In this document: one piece after another, positions 1 through 9,498 of the stretch
Numbering within the stretch: position 1 is the stretch's first letter
How the letters are laid out: every line of letters begins with the position of its first letter
Origin: Aedes albopictus
Lineage: Eukaryota; Arthropoda; Insecta; Diptera; Culicidae
NCBI RefSeq assembly: GCF_035046485.1
Contig: NC_085138.1
Location: forward strand, 295,226,256-295,290,255
Length of the DNA stretch: 64,000 bases
Direction: 5' to 3'
The notes under the pieces: model-generated
What the model was told of the DNA's origin: nothing
Databases searched by the model: none
The model's input: only the letters and a program-made list of their open reading frames with translations
Translations under genes and position numbers: made by a program

Positions 1-110
1 TCCCGACATACTCACAAAATGTGGGTTCTTCCTTCGGAAGGGAAGTAAAACGTGGGTCCCGAGATGAACTAGCCTAGGGTTAAAAATCTCGTTAATACAG
101 ACAAAAAAAA
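1..110 (+). mobile_element. 3' part of a tRNA-derived SINE or LINE tail
   Basis: The window opens inside a dispersed repeat. It reads TCCCGACATACTCACAAAAT and runs to an A-rich tail after ATCTCGTTAATACAG. The first bases match the sequence expected just downstream of a Pol III B box in Aedes tRNA-like SINEs. A decayed relative lies at 21551-21715, where the upstream B-box-like part is still present. The 5' end is outside the window. The family name was not determined. Confidence 0.55.
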
Positions 111-380
111 AATAGGCTGTCGTCCTTGATGATTCTCTCTTGGAACTTCTGGTTATAGAAGAGTTGAAGCAGCCCAATATTTTATTTAGTAAGAAAATTT
201 TCGATTTCTTGTAACAAAATTTTGTCGAAATATATAAAAACCAAAAAAAAGGAAATGTTATATCAGTCTTTAATCGGGAAACTTTTTTTTGCTTTCAGAC
301 TTTGGAGCGGTCAGTACTTCAACATGTTTTATGTGATTTATTAATGTTTGATTGTATGTTTAATCTTTGTATGTAGAGGG
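111..380. other. AT-rich spacer, nothing recognised
   Basis: Low-complexity AT-rich sequence between the SINE tail and the left end of the Transib-like element. The last five bases (GAGGG, 376-380) form the left copy of that element's target-site duplication. Confidence 0.5.
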
Positions 381-945
381 CACGGTGTGTCTAAAACCGT
401 TATTAACAAAATAAAATACCCATCCAAGCGGTACCCACCATTCGAAAGATATAGTATCCAGGTATCATCTCTGAAATTTTGAAAATGTTTCATGGAGGGA
501 ATTGATAGTTTGAAATTTTGGGGCGATTTTCAATGAAATTATCTTTGAACTACATATTAATATTCAATCAAGGTTTTATCACGATCGTGGCCATCAACCT
601 GTCCCTCATAAATTTGGAATCCAACATTCGAAACGTATGGTATTCGAGTATTCTTACTGAAAATTTGAGAACATTTTATCTTCGAAATCAAAAGTTATCG
701 AGGATTGAATTTATAATCCAAATCCATAGGTTTTTCCAGTATTTATAGCAATTAAACAGTTACTATTTACTACAAACAACCAAAACCAATTCAAATGCCC
801 GCTATTGTAGTCAATCACAGCACTCAACAGCTGGTTGAAATAGGATTTAGATGTCTGGAGCGTACGATATCTCTCCCATGTTTCTGAAAAATGGCTGGGA
901 ACGCTCTCAGTAGCTTGCTCTCCGAACACACCAAGAGATTTCTCA
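381..945 (+). repeat. Left inverted arm of the Transib-like element
   Basis: The arm pairs with 2110-2585 in reverse complement with scattered mismatches. The left arm keeps about 98 bp (roughly 769-866) that the right arm lacks. The missing block is bounded by a short GTA microhomology, which suggests a small deletion in the right arm. Confidence 0.8.
711..929 (-). pseudogene. Transposase-like C-terminal fragment in the left arm
   Basis: A 72-codon frame in the left arm encodes F-G-E-Q-A-T-E-S-V-P followed by W-E-R-Y-R, then a Y-[FN]-x-L-L-x-A-V-I-x-Y-N-S-G-H segment. The first part is nearly identical to the end of the plus-strand frame at 1769-2194, so both are copies of one coding 3' end in opposite orientation. 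The extra residues come from the 98 bp absent in the right arm, so this arm preserves the more complete C-terminus. I do not recognise the family with certainty. A G-x-x-x-E-Q-x-x-E...W-x-R-Y motif resembles the C-terminal region of some invertebrate transposon proteins, but that is memory-based. Confidence 0.45.
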
Positions 946-1000
946 GTGTATTCTCAGAACTGCTTAACGTGGAACCGCTGAATAGGAAACTTTTAGGGAA

Positions 1001-1461
1001 ATGGCAACAATCAGCTGCGTTTCTGCTAGAGTGCCGGTAGAGGCGCTTTTCTGATAAATGCGGTAAACATGATAACAGTGTAAACAAGTAGAAAAGTTTA
1101 CGCTACGGAATCATAGATGGCGCTCGTGTTCCACGTGTTTTCCACATATACAGCGGCGCCGCCTGCACCTATCCACTCGGAAACATCATGCGCAGCACGG
1201 GTGGAAAATTCCAGTCAGAAAAAAAGAAGTAAACAGCTTGAAATTTGTATGGTGGCGTAATAAATTCTCTGTTACTGTAATGAATCCGGAAGAAACGCAT
1301 AGGTATATTGATTTTGTTTCTAATTTGCAACTTTTTGCCCCAGGGTACAAATCGTTGTGATGCGGAACAAGTGCAAGCCAGCGATTTGTCCATACAAGAA
1401 AAATGATTTTACTTTTAATGTGGTGGCGCCATCTCTGAGAAAAACAAGCTTTGATTTCTTA
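1001..1461 (+). mobile_element. 470-bp MITE family, copy A
   Basis: It starts ATGGCAACAATCAGCTGCG and ends GCTTTGATTTCTTA. It is almost identical to the copies at 8564-9032 and 13844-14313 and lies inside the Transib-like element. It lacks the last few terminal bases (CTATTG) present in those copies. The reverse strand holds a 74-codon frame (1169-1393) that is open in all family members, but there is no independent evidence that it is translated. Confidence 0.8.
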
Positions 1462-1768
1462 TGGTCAAAGGACGTCTAGCGGATCTGTAACAATTCTTAC
1501 CAGAAATTGAGAAGGGAAATCAGCTTTTTTGTAATATGTAGAAGCGAGTCAGCAATTAAAGCAAATTGTTGGGCGGTTGTTATTGGCTTCACGGCCTCAC
1601 AGCATGGTGAAGTAGCGGTGTCATCATTCTTGCACGCAAAAGCATCTAAGTTTGTAAGCGAAACTCTATGTTTGTTGTGTAAATGACTCCCCTAGTTAAC
1701 GGTATGGATCAGCAGTTGATATTGACTGCCACTCCCCAAGCTGCTTTGCACATAATCCTTGAAACGCA

Positions 1769-2194
1769 TTGTACAAAGCCGTCAAAAAAGCAAGTCCTGA
1801 AAAGGTACAGCTGTGGTCCATGATGGCTGTTGTGAGACATCAGCAACGAACGTATGGCTTCACAGGAAAAGCATGTCACAATTTAATGGACGCTTCGATG
1901 GTTTTTTTGAAGGAGGTTCTAAGCTACATAATAATTATATTTCAGGCATTAAAAGTCTACAAAGACATCTACAAAGCGTGTTTTATAGATGAATTGGATC
2001 CAGACTATGCCACGTTGAAGGCTAGGTTTGGAACACTATGGGAGACCCTTAATTTGCCGAATTTCTCAAAGTTTCATATTTTGCAGTTCCAGTTGATGAT
2101 ACATTCGGTAAAATCTCTGGGTGTGTTCGGAGAGCAAGCTACTGAGAGCGTTCCCAGCAATTTTTCAGAAACATGGGAGAGATATCGTAAATAG
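1769..2194 (+). pseudogene. Transposase-like C-terminal fragment, right half
   Basis: A 141-codon open frame with no in-frame ATG at its 5' end; the first ATG is near 1821, so the frame is a broken 3' piece. It contains a helical-looking stretch around residues 65-105 and then S-L-G-V-F-G-E-Q-A-T-E-S-V-P...W-E-R-Y-R. The last part is duplicated in inverse orientation in the left arm. Upstream, another frame around 1705-1800 starts with ATG and continues before a stop, which is consistent with a frameshift. The element's own transposase is the likeliest origin, given its position next to the right terminus. The catalytic part is absent and the family is unassigned. It is certainly non-functional. 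Confidence 0.45.
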
Positions 2195-2585
2195 TAACTG
2201 TTTAATTGCTATAAATACTGTAAAAACCTATGGATTTGGATTATAAATTCAATTCACGATAACTTTTGATTTCGTAGATAAAATGTTCTAAAATTTTCAG
2301 TAAGAATGTTCGAATACCATACGTTTCGAATGTTGGATTACAAATTTATGAGGGACAGGTTGATGGCCACGATCGTGATACAACCGCGATTGAATATTAA
2401 TATGTAGTTCAAAGAGAATTTCATTGAAAATCGCCGCAAAGTTTCTAATCGTTCAAACTATTAATTCCCTCCATGAAACATTTTCAAAATTTCAGAGATG
2501 ATACCTGGATACTATATCTTTCGAATGGTGGGTACCACTTAGATGGGTATTTTATTTTGTTAATAATGATTATAGACACACCGTG
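2110..2585 (-). repeat. Right inverted arm of the Transib-like element
   Basis: Reverse complement of the left arm. It carries the outward-reading end of the coding remnant and terminates in the CACGGTG heptamer, read on the minus strand. It lacks the 98-bp block kept at 769-866. Confidence 0.8.
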
Positions 2586-2779
2586 GAGGGTTAACTTTAT
2601 TCTCAAGTGTAAGTAAACCGCCTTTATGATAACATGAAAAATGTATCTCCATAATTGAAGAAAAAAACATCCAAGAGATTTTAAAATTATTCTGCGCTTC
2701 CATACGTGCCAGGAAAATTTCAATTGAGATACTGAAAGCTTTGTTTCTGCCCTTAAGTTTTTTTTAAATGAAAATGTAC

Positions 2780-3540
2780 CCTAATACATTTTAGAACTTT
2801 CTCCAGGGATTTTTTAAAATTCTTCACAGATTCTTTCAGAAATTCCTTCGAGGGTTATTTCATAAAATTTTCTCAAAATTTAGAAATTTCTTCAGAGTTT
2901 CTTTCGAAAAAAAATGTAGAGGTTATTTCATAACTCCTTCAAAGTTTCTCCAATGGGTTTCCTCAGACATTTCATCATGAATTCTCCCAAAAATTCTTTC
3001 GTGGATTCTTACAGATATTCCATCCGAAATTCTTTCAACTATTCGATCAGAAAATCAGAGTTCTTTTTTTTAATAATTTCTCTAATTTTTTTTCAGAAAG
3101 TCTTCAAAAGATTCTTTTAGAAATTTCCCCTGCGTATATTAGAAATTGTTCCATGGATTCATTACGAAAATTCTTCAGGGAACCTTGCATTCTTTAGAAA
3201 ATTTCCCTTGGATAATTTAAGTACTGTGTAAAAGGATTGGCCAAGTAATGGTTACGTAAATCATTTGCAATCAAAATTACCTAAGCGTTCGCAGTTGATA
3301 AGTAATTCGCAGCCAGAAAAAAAATGCCGAAAAACTTCTGGGAGTTCCCCGGCAATGCCTCCAGATGTTCCCCGTTAACTCCTTGAGGAGTTCTCCGGAA
3401 ATTCTTCAACGAGTTCATCGAAAATTCGTCAAGGGGATTTTCGAGAATTTCTGCAGGAGTTCCCAATGAATTCTTGTAGGAGTTGCTCGGGAATTCCTGC
3501 ATAAATTCCCCTGGAATTCCCCATTGAGTTTTCAGGAAAT
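2780..3540. repeat. Decayed relative of the EcoRI minisatellite
   Basis: Degenerate repetition of motifs such as GAAATTCCTTC, GAGTTCTTC and AGATTCTTTC with no fixed period. It matches the 24-bp array at 3771-4735 in motif content but is heavily diverged, as expected for an old array edge. Confidence 0.6.
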
Positions 3541-3770
3541 TCCTTCAGGTGTTTCCCAGAAACTCATCTAAAATTATCAATTTTGACGAACAAAAAGACC
3601 CTCATGACAAAAACGTTAACCCATTCTAATCCTCAGAAAAAGCACCAATAAAAGCCCGAAATGTCGGATCAGAGTAAAAAGAATAACGCTTAAGCTGGTC
3701 TTCCGACTGCAAATGACGAAAACCATTTCAATATAAGTTTTCACAGTCGATAGCCCCAAATTACTCGGGA
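3541..3770. other. Non-repetitive spacer in the minisatellite field
   Basis: About 230 bp without the TTCC periodicity. It separates decayed from better-preserved minisatellite. No gene or element end was recognised. Confidence 0.4.
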
Positions 3771-4735
3771 ATTCCACCAGAATTTCACCAGGAATTCCAC
3801 CAGGAATTCTCCAGGAAATTTTCCAGGAGTTCCTCTGAAATTCCCATGGGATTTTCCCGGCAATCCCCGGAGGAATTTCTGGAGGAATTTCGCAGAGGTA
3901 TCCTCGAAGGAATTTCTTGTGCAATCACCGGAGAATCTTCTGGACCAAATCTCCAGAAATCCCTTCTGAGATTCTTCCAAAAATTCCTCCGGTGATTTCT
4001 CCAGGAATTTCTCCCGAGATTCCTCAAACAATTCCTCCGGACATTTCTTCAGAGATCACTCCGGAGATGCCTTCGAGATTTCCTCCGGGAATTCCTGCAG
4101 AATTACTTCGGAGATTCCTCCAGGAATTCGTTCGGAGATCCTCCAGGAATTCCTCCAGAGATTCCTCCGGAGATTCCTCCAGGAATTCCTTCGGAGATTC
4201 CTCCAGGAATTCCTCCGGAAATTCCTCCAGGAATTCCTCCGGATATTCCTCCAGGAATTCCTCCGGAGATTCCTCCAGGAATTCCTTCGGAGATTCCTCC
4301 AGGAATTCCTTCGGAGATTCCTCCAAGAATTCCTTCGGAGATTCCTCCAAGAATTCCTTCGGAGATTCTTCCAGGAATTCCTCCAGAGATTCCTCCAGGA
4401 ATTCCTCCAGAGATTCCTCCAGGAATTCCTCCAGAGATTCCTCCAGGAATTCCTCCAGAGATTCCTCCAGGAATTCCTCCGGAGATTCCTCCAGGAATTC
4501 CTCCGGAGATTCCTCCAGGAATTCCTTCGGAGATTCCTCCAGGAATTCCTCCGGAGATTCCTCCAGGAATTCCTCCGGAGATTCCTCCAGGAATTCCTCC
4601 GGAGATTCCTCCAGGAATTCCTCCGGTGATTCCTCCAGGAGTTCCTCCGGAGATTCCTCCAGGAATTCTGCCGGAGATTCCTCCAGGAATTCTACCGGAG
4701 ATTCCTCCAGGAATTCCGGGAGGAATCTCCGAAGG
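3771..4735. repeat. 24-bp minisatellite built from two 12-mers
   Basis: The core (about 4140-4735) consists of alternating 12-mers CTCCAGGAATTC and CTCCGGAGATTC, giving roughly 25 copies with an EcoRI site in most 24-bp units. Variants include CTTCGGAGATTC and CTCCAAGAATTC. Because 24 is a multiple of three and the unit lacks stops in several frames, long [16 protein letters not shown] and G-I-P-G-G-I-S-G repeat proteins appear on both strands; these are by-products. Left of 4140 the units are increasingly irregular. Confidence 0.9.
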
Positions 4736-4940
4736 AACAGCAGCCACACGTCATTCTACCATGGACAGAGTAGAAAGTGAAAGCAGCACATAGGCAAATA
4801 GTTCGATATAGTAGAATTATAGTAGAATAAATTTAGGCGCTGTACAAACTGTAAGTGCAGCTGTCAGTTGTAATCGCTCTTGTGGGGGCCCAGTGAACAA
4901 AAAAGCTGTAAATTAATTTAAGTAGTTAGGAATAAAAAAA
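4736..4940. other. Short unique segment with an A-rich end
   Basis: It lies between two blocks of minisatellite-like sequence and ends GGAATAAAAAAAATC near 4940. That could be the poly(A) end of a short retroposed piece, but no target duplication or promoter was seen. Confidence 0.3.
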
Positions 4941-5378
4941 ATCCTCCCATGAAAATACTCTATGAGTTCCATCAAAAATCCCACCAGGGACCCACGATTC
5001 ACGATTAACTTTAGAGACACATCTGCGTTTTTTTTTCAGAAACTCTTCTATGGGTTACTCCATTCATTCCTCCTGATTATTCCAGATTTTTTGAAATTGC
5101 TCCATGAATGCATATATAAAATATTCCACAAATTCCTACAGCAATTTCTTGGAATTTTTTTAAAGAAAATCTTTCATAGATTGCTCTAGAAGTTCTTTCG
5201 TGATTTTTTTCAGGAATTCTTTTTGCTTTTTTTCATAAATTTGATTAGGGTTAACCACACATTTTTTTTCCAAGGATTCCTCTTGAAAGCTTTCCATGAA
5301 TTTCTTCAGAAATTCCTACATATAGCTTCAATCTGAAATTCCTACGGAGATTCTTCAGGCAATTTTTTCACGGATTTC
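4941..5378. repeat. Decayed minisatellite, right flank
   Basis: AT-rich degenerate TTCC/AAATTCCT repeats continuing the field on the other side of the spacer. Individual units are hard to delimit. Confidence 0.5.
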
Positions 5379-5400
5379 ATTAGAAATCAGAAACTCAGAG

Positions 5401-5425
5401 TGAGCATGAGCATGAGCATGAGCAT
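5401..5425. repeat. (TGAGCA)n microsatellite
   Basis: Four perfect copies of TGAGCA immediately inside the left 23-bp direct repeat. Confidence 0.9.
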
Positions 5426-5623
5426 AAATGACCGCATAATTCGTAGTTGCTACTCCGTGATTGACCAGAGCAATCGAAATTGCACAAGGAACCAATGAAT
5501 AGGGCTTGGGACTGGCTTACTATTCTCAATGTACACAGTTCGAGAGCTCTCAACTTTAATAAGGTCAATAACGGCGCCGGCCACGTCCTTACGGTCATCG
5601 AGGATGGAAGGGAATGTTAGTAA

Positions 5624-5789
5624 GGGAACGTCCATAAATTACGTCACGCAAAAATTGGTCATTTTCAACCCCCCCTCCCCCCTATGTTACACTTTTTGTA
5701 TGGAACCTCTGAAAGTTTTGTATGGGTCGTCACACTTTGCTGAACCCCCCCTCCCCCCTTAAAGCGTAACGTAATTTATGGACGCTCCC
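5624..5789. mobile_element. MITE of the TCCATAA type, TAA target duplication
   Basis: A 166-bp element with inverted ends GGGAACGTCCATAAATTACG and GGGAGCGTCCATAAATTACG (reverse strand). A TAA repeat lies on each side (5621-5623, 5790-5792). Two C-rich runs lie inside. TAA duplications are typical of PIF/Harbinger, so a Harbinger-dependent MITE is inferred. It is related by its TCCATAA core to the elements at 18230, 32060 and 60618. Confidence 0.85.
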
Positions 5790-5790
5790 T

Positions 5791-6257
5791 AAGACAAACG
5801 TTGTTATAAAGACCGCGACTCGCTGCATCTCCACGTTTGTCTCAGGAAGGAATTTTTTGTTAGTAGGGTAAGGTACATTGTCAGTCCGGGAGTCACCTAT
5901 GGTTGGTGATATGATTTGACAATGGATCTATATACACAAACCGCCGTTAACAACCGACCACTTTTCGACGCAAGAACTAGCCAAAAAGAAAATTCTATCG
6001 CGCGTCTCCACTCCACTAGGGAGCAGAAACCTTTAGTCTATTCCACATAGAAATACACTGAACGCGACTCACTTGTTGGCGCCCGGATTTTTTTTCTCGA
6101 CCGGCGAACCCGAACTAACATTTTTCACTCTTTTGTGTAAATGCAAAAAAATGAAAGAAAATATTTATTATCAACTAAAAGTGTATTGGAAACTAGCGCC
6201 GATGGGAAGAGAAAAATTCGGAATCGACACAAACCACGGCGCGCCCACCGCACACTT
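5791..6257. other. Interior of the composite, no gene recognised
   Basis: Mixed-composition sequence between the MITE and the tandem duplication. Short open frames on the plus strand overlap one another and resemble nothing known. Confidence 0.4.
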
Positions 6258-6775
6258 GTCCCGTCATCGGAGCCCCACAGAGAGAAGAAAAAAAATCGCA
6301 AAAATCTAGCAAAGCGAGCGCGCGAAGCTTTGCTGCTGCCGAACTACCGCACACTACTGACTGCTTGACGTCCCGTCGTCGGAGCCCCGCAAAGAAAGAA
6401 AAAAAAATCGCAAAAATCTAGCAAAGCCAGCGCGCGAAGCTTTGCTGCTGCCGAACTACCGCACACACGCTAAGAAAAAGTTACTCTAAAATGAGTAAGA
6501 TTCACACAAAACTGAGCTAAACTGGAACAGCTCAAAAAATGAGTAAATTGCATTTCCAGCGATAGCGCTGGCCCAAGTGCAAAAATCCAACCAATTTAAG
6601 CCGTATAATATTCTTCACATCAGCAAGAATATTATACGACTTAAACTGATGAGATTTTCGCACTTGGGTCAGCGCTAGCGCTGGAAAATTTGAGTTGTCC
6701 CACTTTAGCTCAGTTTTGTGTGAATTTTCTGACCGTGCACTACTGACTGCTTGGCGTCCCGTCTTCGGAGCCCCC
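6258..6775 (+). repeat. Tandem duplication of a ~113-bp unit, interrupted by a MITE
   Basis: The unit starts GTCCCGTC and includes GCGCGCGAAGCTTTGCTGCT. Unit 1 is 6258-6369, unit 2 is 6370-6465 plus 6738-6755, and a truncated third unit is 6756-6775. The MITE at 6466-6737 landed inside unit 2, so the duplication is older than the MITE. Confidence 0.8.
6466..6737. mobile_element. Foldback MITE with a central 18-bp hairpin
   Basis: A 272-bp palindromic element. The ends CACGCTAAGAAAA and CACGGTCAGAAAA (reverse strand) lead to ATTCACACAAAACTGAGC arms. The centre is a near-perfect 18-bp stem around AAGCCGTATAATATTCTT with a 9-nt loop. It split the second copy of the tandem unit, apparently with a CA dinucleotide duplication. 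It encodes nothing. Confidence 0.8.
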
Positions 6776-6799
6776 GATTAGAAATCAGAAACTCAGAGT

Positions 6800-7800
6800 T
6801 AATATAAAATACACTAGTTTACAGCATTTTTGAACTCGGTAAGCTGATGATCATTTTTGGTGTAGAATCATGCCCTGAGTTCGAAAACGCGAAGGAAAAA
6901 AATTACAGTAGAGCGGTAATTTTTTCGACTTTCCATACAAGGTTGATGATTTGAAATCGATTTTTGTTCTATTTTTAAGCAACGTCGCTCACTTCACACA
7001 TCTCATTCTCCGTAATCAATGTTACGATTGAGCTGAATTTTGTACTGTAACTCGCCTACATATGATATGTCAAATAAACGTTGAGAAAGAATTTTTAGAT
7101 TGTCTTTTTCTTATTGAAAAATATACATTTCTTCATATGTTTTTGGAAATTTGGCTGAAATTTAAGGAGATCCTCCCTAAAACTCGCCAATATCTTGAAT
7201 GTCATCAATCTGACGCAAAACCTGCATTTAGATGATCGAATGGTATTGTATTCAGCTTTTAATTTATGGAAAAAGATTTGAAATTGGTTGAACAAAACGC
7301 AAGATATTTGAATTTTAGTAAATTCCATATTTTTAAAAGTTGTAAAACTCGATATTGAGCTAAAGCTCAAAAAGTGCTCTACTTAAACATTTTTGAAGCA
7401 TGGTTTCGAAATCAGTACTAAATTGTGCTTCAAAAATGTTGGTCGTTGACAGAAGTTCGTTTTATTTTGTAAACTAGTGATATCAGCGGTTTCAAAAAAT
7501 ATTTCAAAAATTTCTTCATGAAATCTTCCAGACATTCAGGAGAATTAAAAAAAACAAGTAGGATAAATCGCCGATTGTCGCACACCTTAAAAACTCGCCG
7601 ATGTTTGCACACCTCATAATTTTGAACCGATTGACTTGATTTTTGAGACACGATCAGATACGTACAATATAAGCCATGTTCAAAAATTGAAGGCAATGTA
7701 TTTGAAATTGACTAAGTTATAGCAGCAATTGCCCAGAATCGGTCCCCATACCCAAATGGTCCCGGACCCTATTAACTCAACAGCTATGAATATGCTAAAG
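6800..7800. other. AT-rich stretch without a recognisable gene
   Basis: No coding sequence is supported. A small inverted repeat AACATTTTTGAAGCA lies at 7386-7400 and 7426-7440. Sequence such as CCCGGACCCTATTAACT near 7760 looks like dispersed repeat material, but its boundaries could not be found. Confidence 0.4.
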
Positions 7801-8268
7801 CAATAGTGAGAAATCAAAGCTTATTTTTCTCAGAGATGGCGCCACCACATTAAAAGTAAAATCATTTTTCTTGTATGGACAAATCGTTGGCTTGCACTCG
7901 TTCCGCATCGCAGCGATTTGTGCCTTGGGTCAAAAAGTTGCAAATTAGAAACAAAATCATTATCCCTACGCGTTTCTTCTGGATTCATTGCAGTAACAGA
8001 GAATTGATTAAATCACCATACAAATTTCAATTTGTTTACTTCTTTTTTTCTGACTGGCATTTTCCACCCGTGTTGCGCATGATGTTTCGAGTGGATAGGT
8101 GCCAGGCGGCGCCGCTGTATATGTGAAAAACACATGGAACACGAGCGCCGTCTATGATTCCGTAGCGCAAACTTTTCTGCTTGTTTACACTGTTATCACG
8201 TTTACCGCATTTATCAGAACAGCGCCACTACCGGCACTTTAGCATAAGCGCAGCTGCTTACTTCCTAT
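7801..8268 (-). mobile_element. 470-bp MITE family, inverted copy (subfamily 2)
   Basis: It starts CAATAGTGAGAAATCAAAGC and ends GCAGCTGCTTACTTCCTATTA. It is the reverse complement of the 9033-9498 copy with roughly ten differences by eye. The plus strand carries the 83-codon frame (7875-8126) that corresponds to the conserved frame of the family. Together with 9033-9498 it forms a pair of ~465-bp inverted arms about 765 bp apart. Confidence 0.85.
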
Positions 8269-8563
8269 TATATCTAAAAATCTTACCCAGCTTACCGCCA
8301 CCTTACGGTACCTGACGTGAATCCTTCACGGCGTGACGTTTTCAAACGCAAGAGTGCCACCTAATTGAAAATTCCCCTGCAGCTAAAACAAAAGCTCTTG
8401 AAGAAGTCAATTTGGTTCGTTCACTCGTTCGCTTGCTCGGTTGCTTCTGCGGTGGCGGCACGGCAGTCAGTGTTGGTTGGTATACGTGAAGAATGATGCG
8501 GAAAAGATGCTCAATCTTGGTTGAGTTTGGCATGGTAGTTTTCTGCGAATGGCAGTGCTGTAA
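8269..8563. other. Spacer between inverted and direct MITE copies
   Basis: About 295 bp, slightly more GC-rich than the surroundings (GTTCGCTTGCTCGGTTGCTTC). No gene was recognised. Confidence 0.4.
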
Positions 8564-9032
8564 CAATGGCAAGCAATCAGCTGCGTTTCTGCTAGAGTGC
8601 CGGTAGAGGCGCTTTTCTGATAAATGCGGTAAACATGATAACAGTGTAAACAAGTAGAAAAGTTTACGCTACGGAATCATAGATGGCGCTCGTGTTCCAC
8701 GTGTTTTCCACATATACAGCGGCGCCGCCTGCACCTATCCACTCGGAAACATCATGCGCAGCACGGGTGGAAAATTCCAGTCAGAAAAAAAGAAGTAAAC
8801 AGCTTGAAATTTGTATGGTGGCGTAATAAATTCTCTGTTACTGTAATGAATCCGGAAGAAACGCATAGGTATATTGATTTTGTTTCTAATTTGCAACTTT
8901 TTGCCCCAGGGTACAAATCGTTGTGATGCGGAACAAGTGCAAGCCAGCGATTTGTCCATACAAGAAAAATGATTTTACTTTTAATGTGGTGGCGCCATCT
9001 CTGAGAAAAACAAGCTTTGATTTCTTACTATT
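8564..9032 (+). mobile_element. 470-bp MITE family, copy C
   Basis: The sequence appears identical to 13844-14312 over its whole length. Its imperfect inverted ends are CAATGGCAAGCAATCA and CAATAGTAAGAAATCA (reverse strand; the last base of that motif is shared with the next copy). It is joined directly head-to-tail to the subfamily-2 copy at 9033. Confidence 0.85.
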
Positions 9033-9498
9033 AGGAAGTAAGCAGCTGCGCTTATGCTAAAGTGCCGGTAGTGGCGCTTTTCTGATAAATGCGGTAAACG
9101 TGATAACAGTGTAAACAAGCAGAAAAGTTTGCGCTACGGAATCATAGACGGCGCTCGTGTTCCATGTGTTTTTCACATATACAGCGGCGCCGCCTGGCAC
9201 CTACCCACTCGAAACATCATGCGCAACACGGGTGGAAAATGCCAGCCAGAAAAAAAGAAGTAAACAACTTGAAATTTGTATGGTGATGTAATCAATTCTC
9301 TGTTACTGCAATGAACCCAGAAGAAACGCGTAGGGATAATGATTTTGTTTCTAATTTGCAACTTTTTGACCCAAGGCACAAATCGCTGCGATGCGGAACA
9401 AGTGCAAGCCAGCGATTTGTCCATACAAGAAAAATGATTTTTCTCTTAATGTGGTGGCGCCATCTCTGAGAAAAACAAGCTTTGATTTCTTACTATTG
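9033..9498 (+). mobile_element. 470-bp MITE family, copy B (subfamily 2)
   Basis: Starts AGGAAGTAAGCAGCTGCGC and ends GATTTCTTACTATTG. It is about 90 percent similar to copies A, C and D and much closer to the inverted copy at 7801-8268. Its reverse-strand frame (9173-9424) encodes 83 codons beginning M-D-K-S-L-A-C-T. Confidence 0.85.

Larger units (their letters stand above)
381..2585. mobile_element. Palindromic DNA transposon remnant with Transib-like ends
   Basis: The termini are CACGGTGTGTCTA at 381 and its reverse complement ending at 2585. They are flanked by a 5-bp direct repeat, GAGGG, at 376-380 and 2586-2590. A CAC-R-GTG heptamer end with a 5-bp GC-rich target duplication is the known Transib signature. 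The two ends run inward as long inverted arms (381-945 and 2110-2585) that both carry the same coding fragment, read outward. An unrelated ~460-bp MITE sits inside at 1001-1461. A CACTA/Chapaev-type element is the main alternative, because the coding remnant is not clearly a Transib transposase. Confidence 0.6.
5379..6799. mobile_element. Composite insertion flanked by a 23-bp direct repeat
   Basis: The same 23 bases (beginning ATTAGAAATCAG, ending AACTCAGAGT) occur exactly at 5379-5401 and 6777-6799. Everything between behaves as one inserted block of about 1.375 kb. It starts with a TGAGCA microsatellite, contains a MITE (5624-5789), a tandem ~113-bp duplication (6258-6775) and a second MITE (6466-6737). 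No open frame in it is convincing. The long duplication would suit a retroposed insertion or a segmental rearrangement; the element type is unknown. Confidence 0.55.

Noticed and set aside
381..2585. A functional RAG-like or Transib transposase gene
   Set aside because: Only a C-terminal scrap of uncertain family remains and no catalytic domain is present. The Transib link rests on termini and duplication only.
3917..4780. 287-codon serine/arginine-rich protein and two antisense frames
   Set aside because: Pure products of the 24-bp minisatellite, whose period is a multiple of three. No start context, domain or flanking coding sequence.
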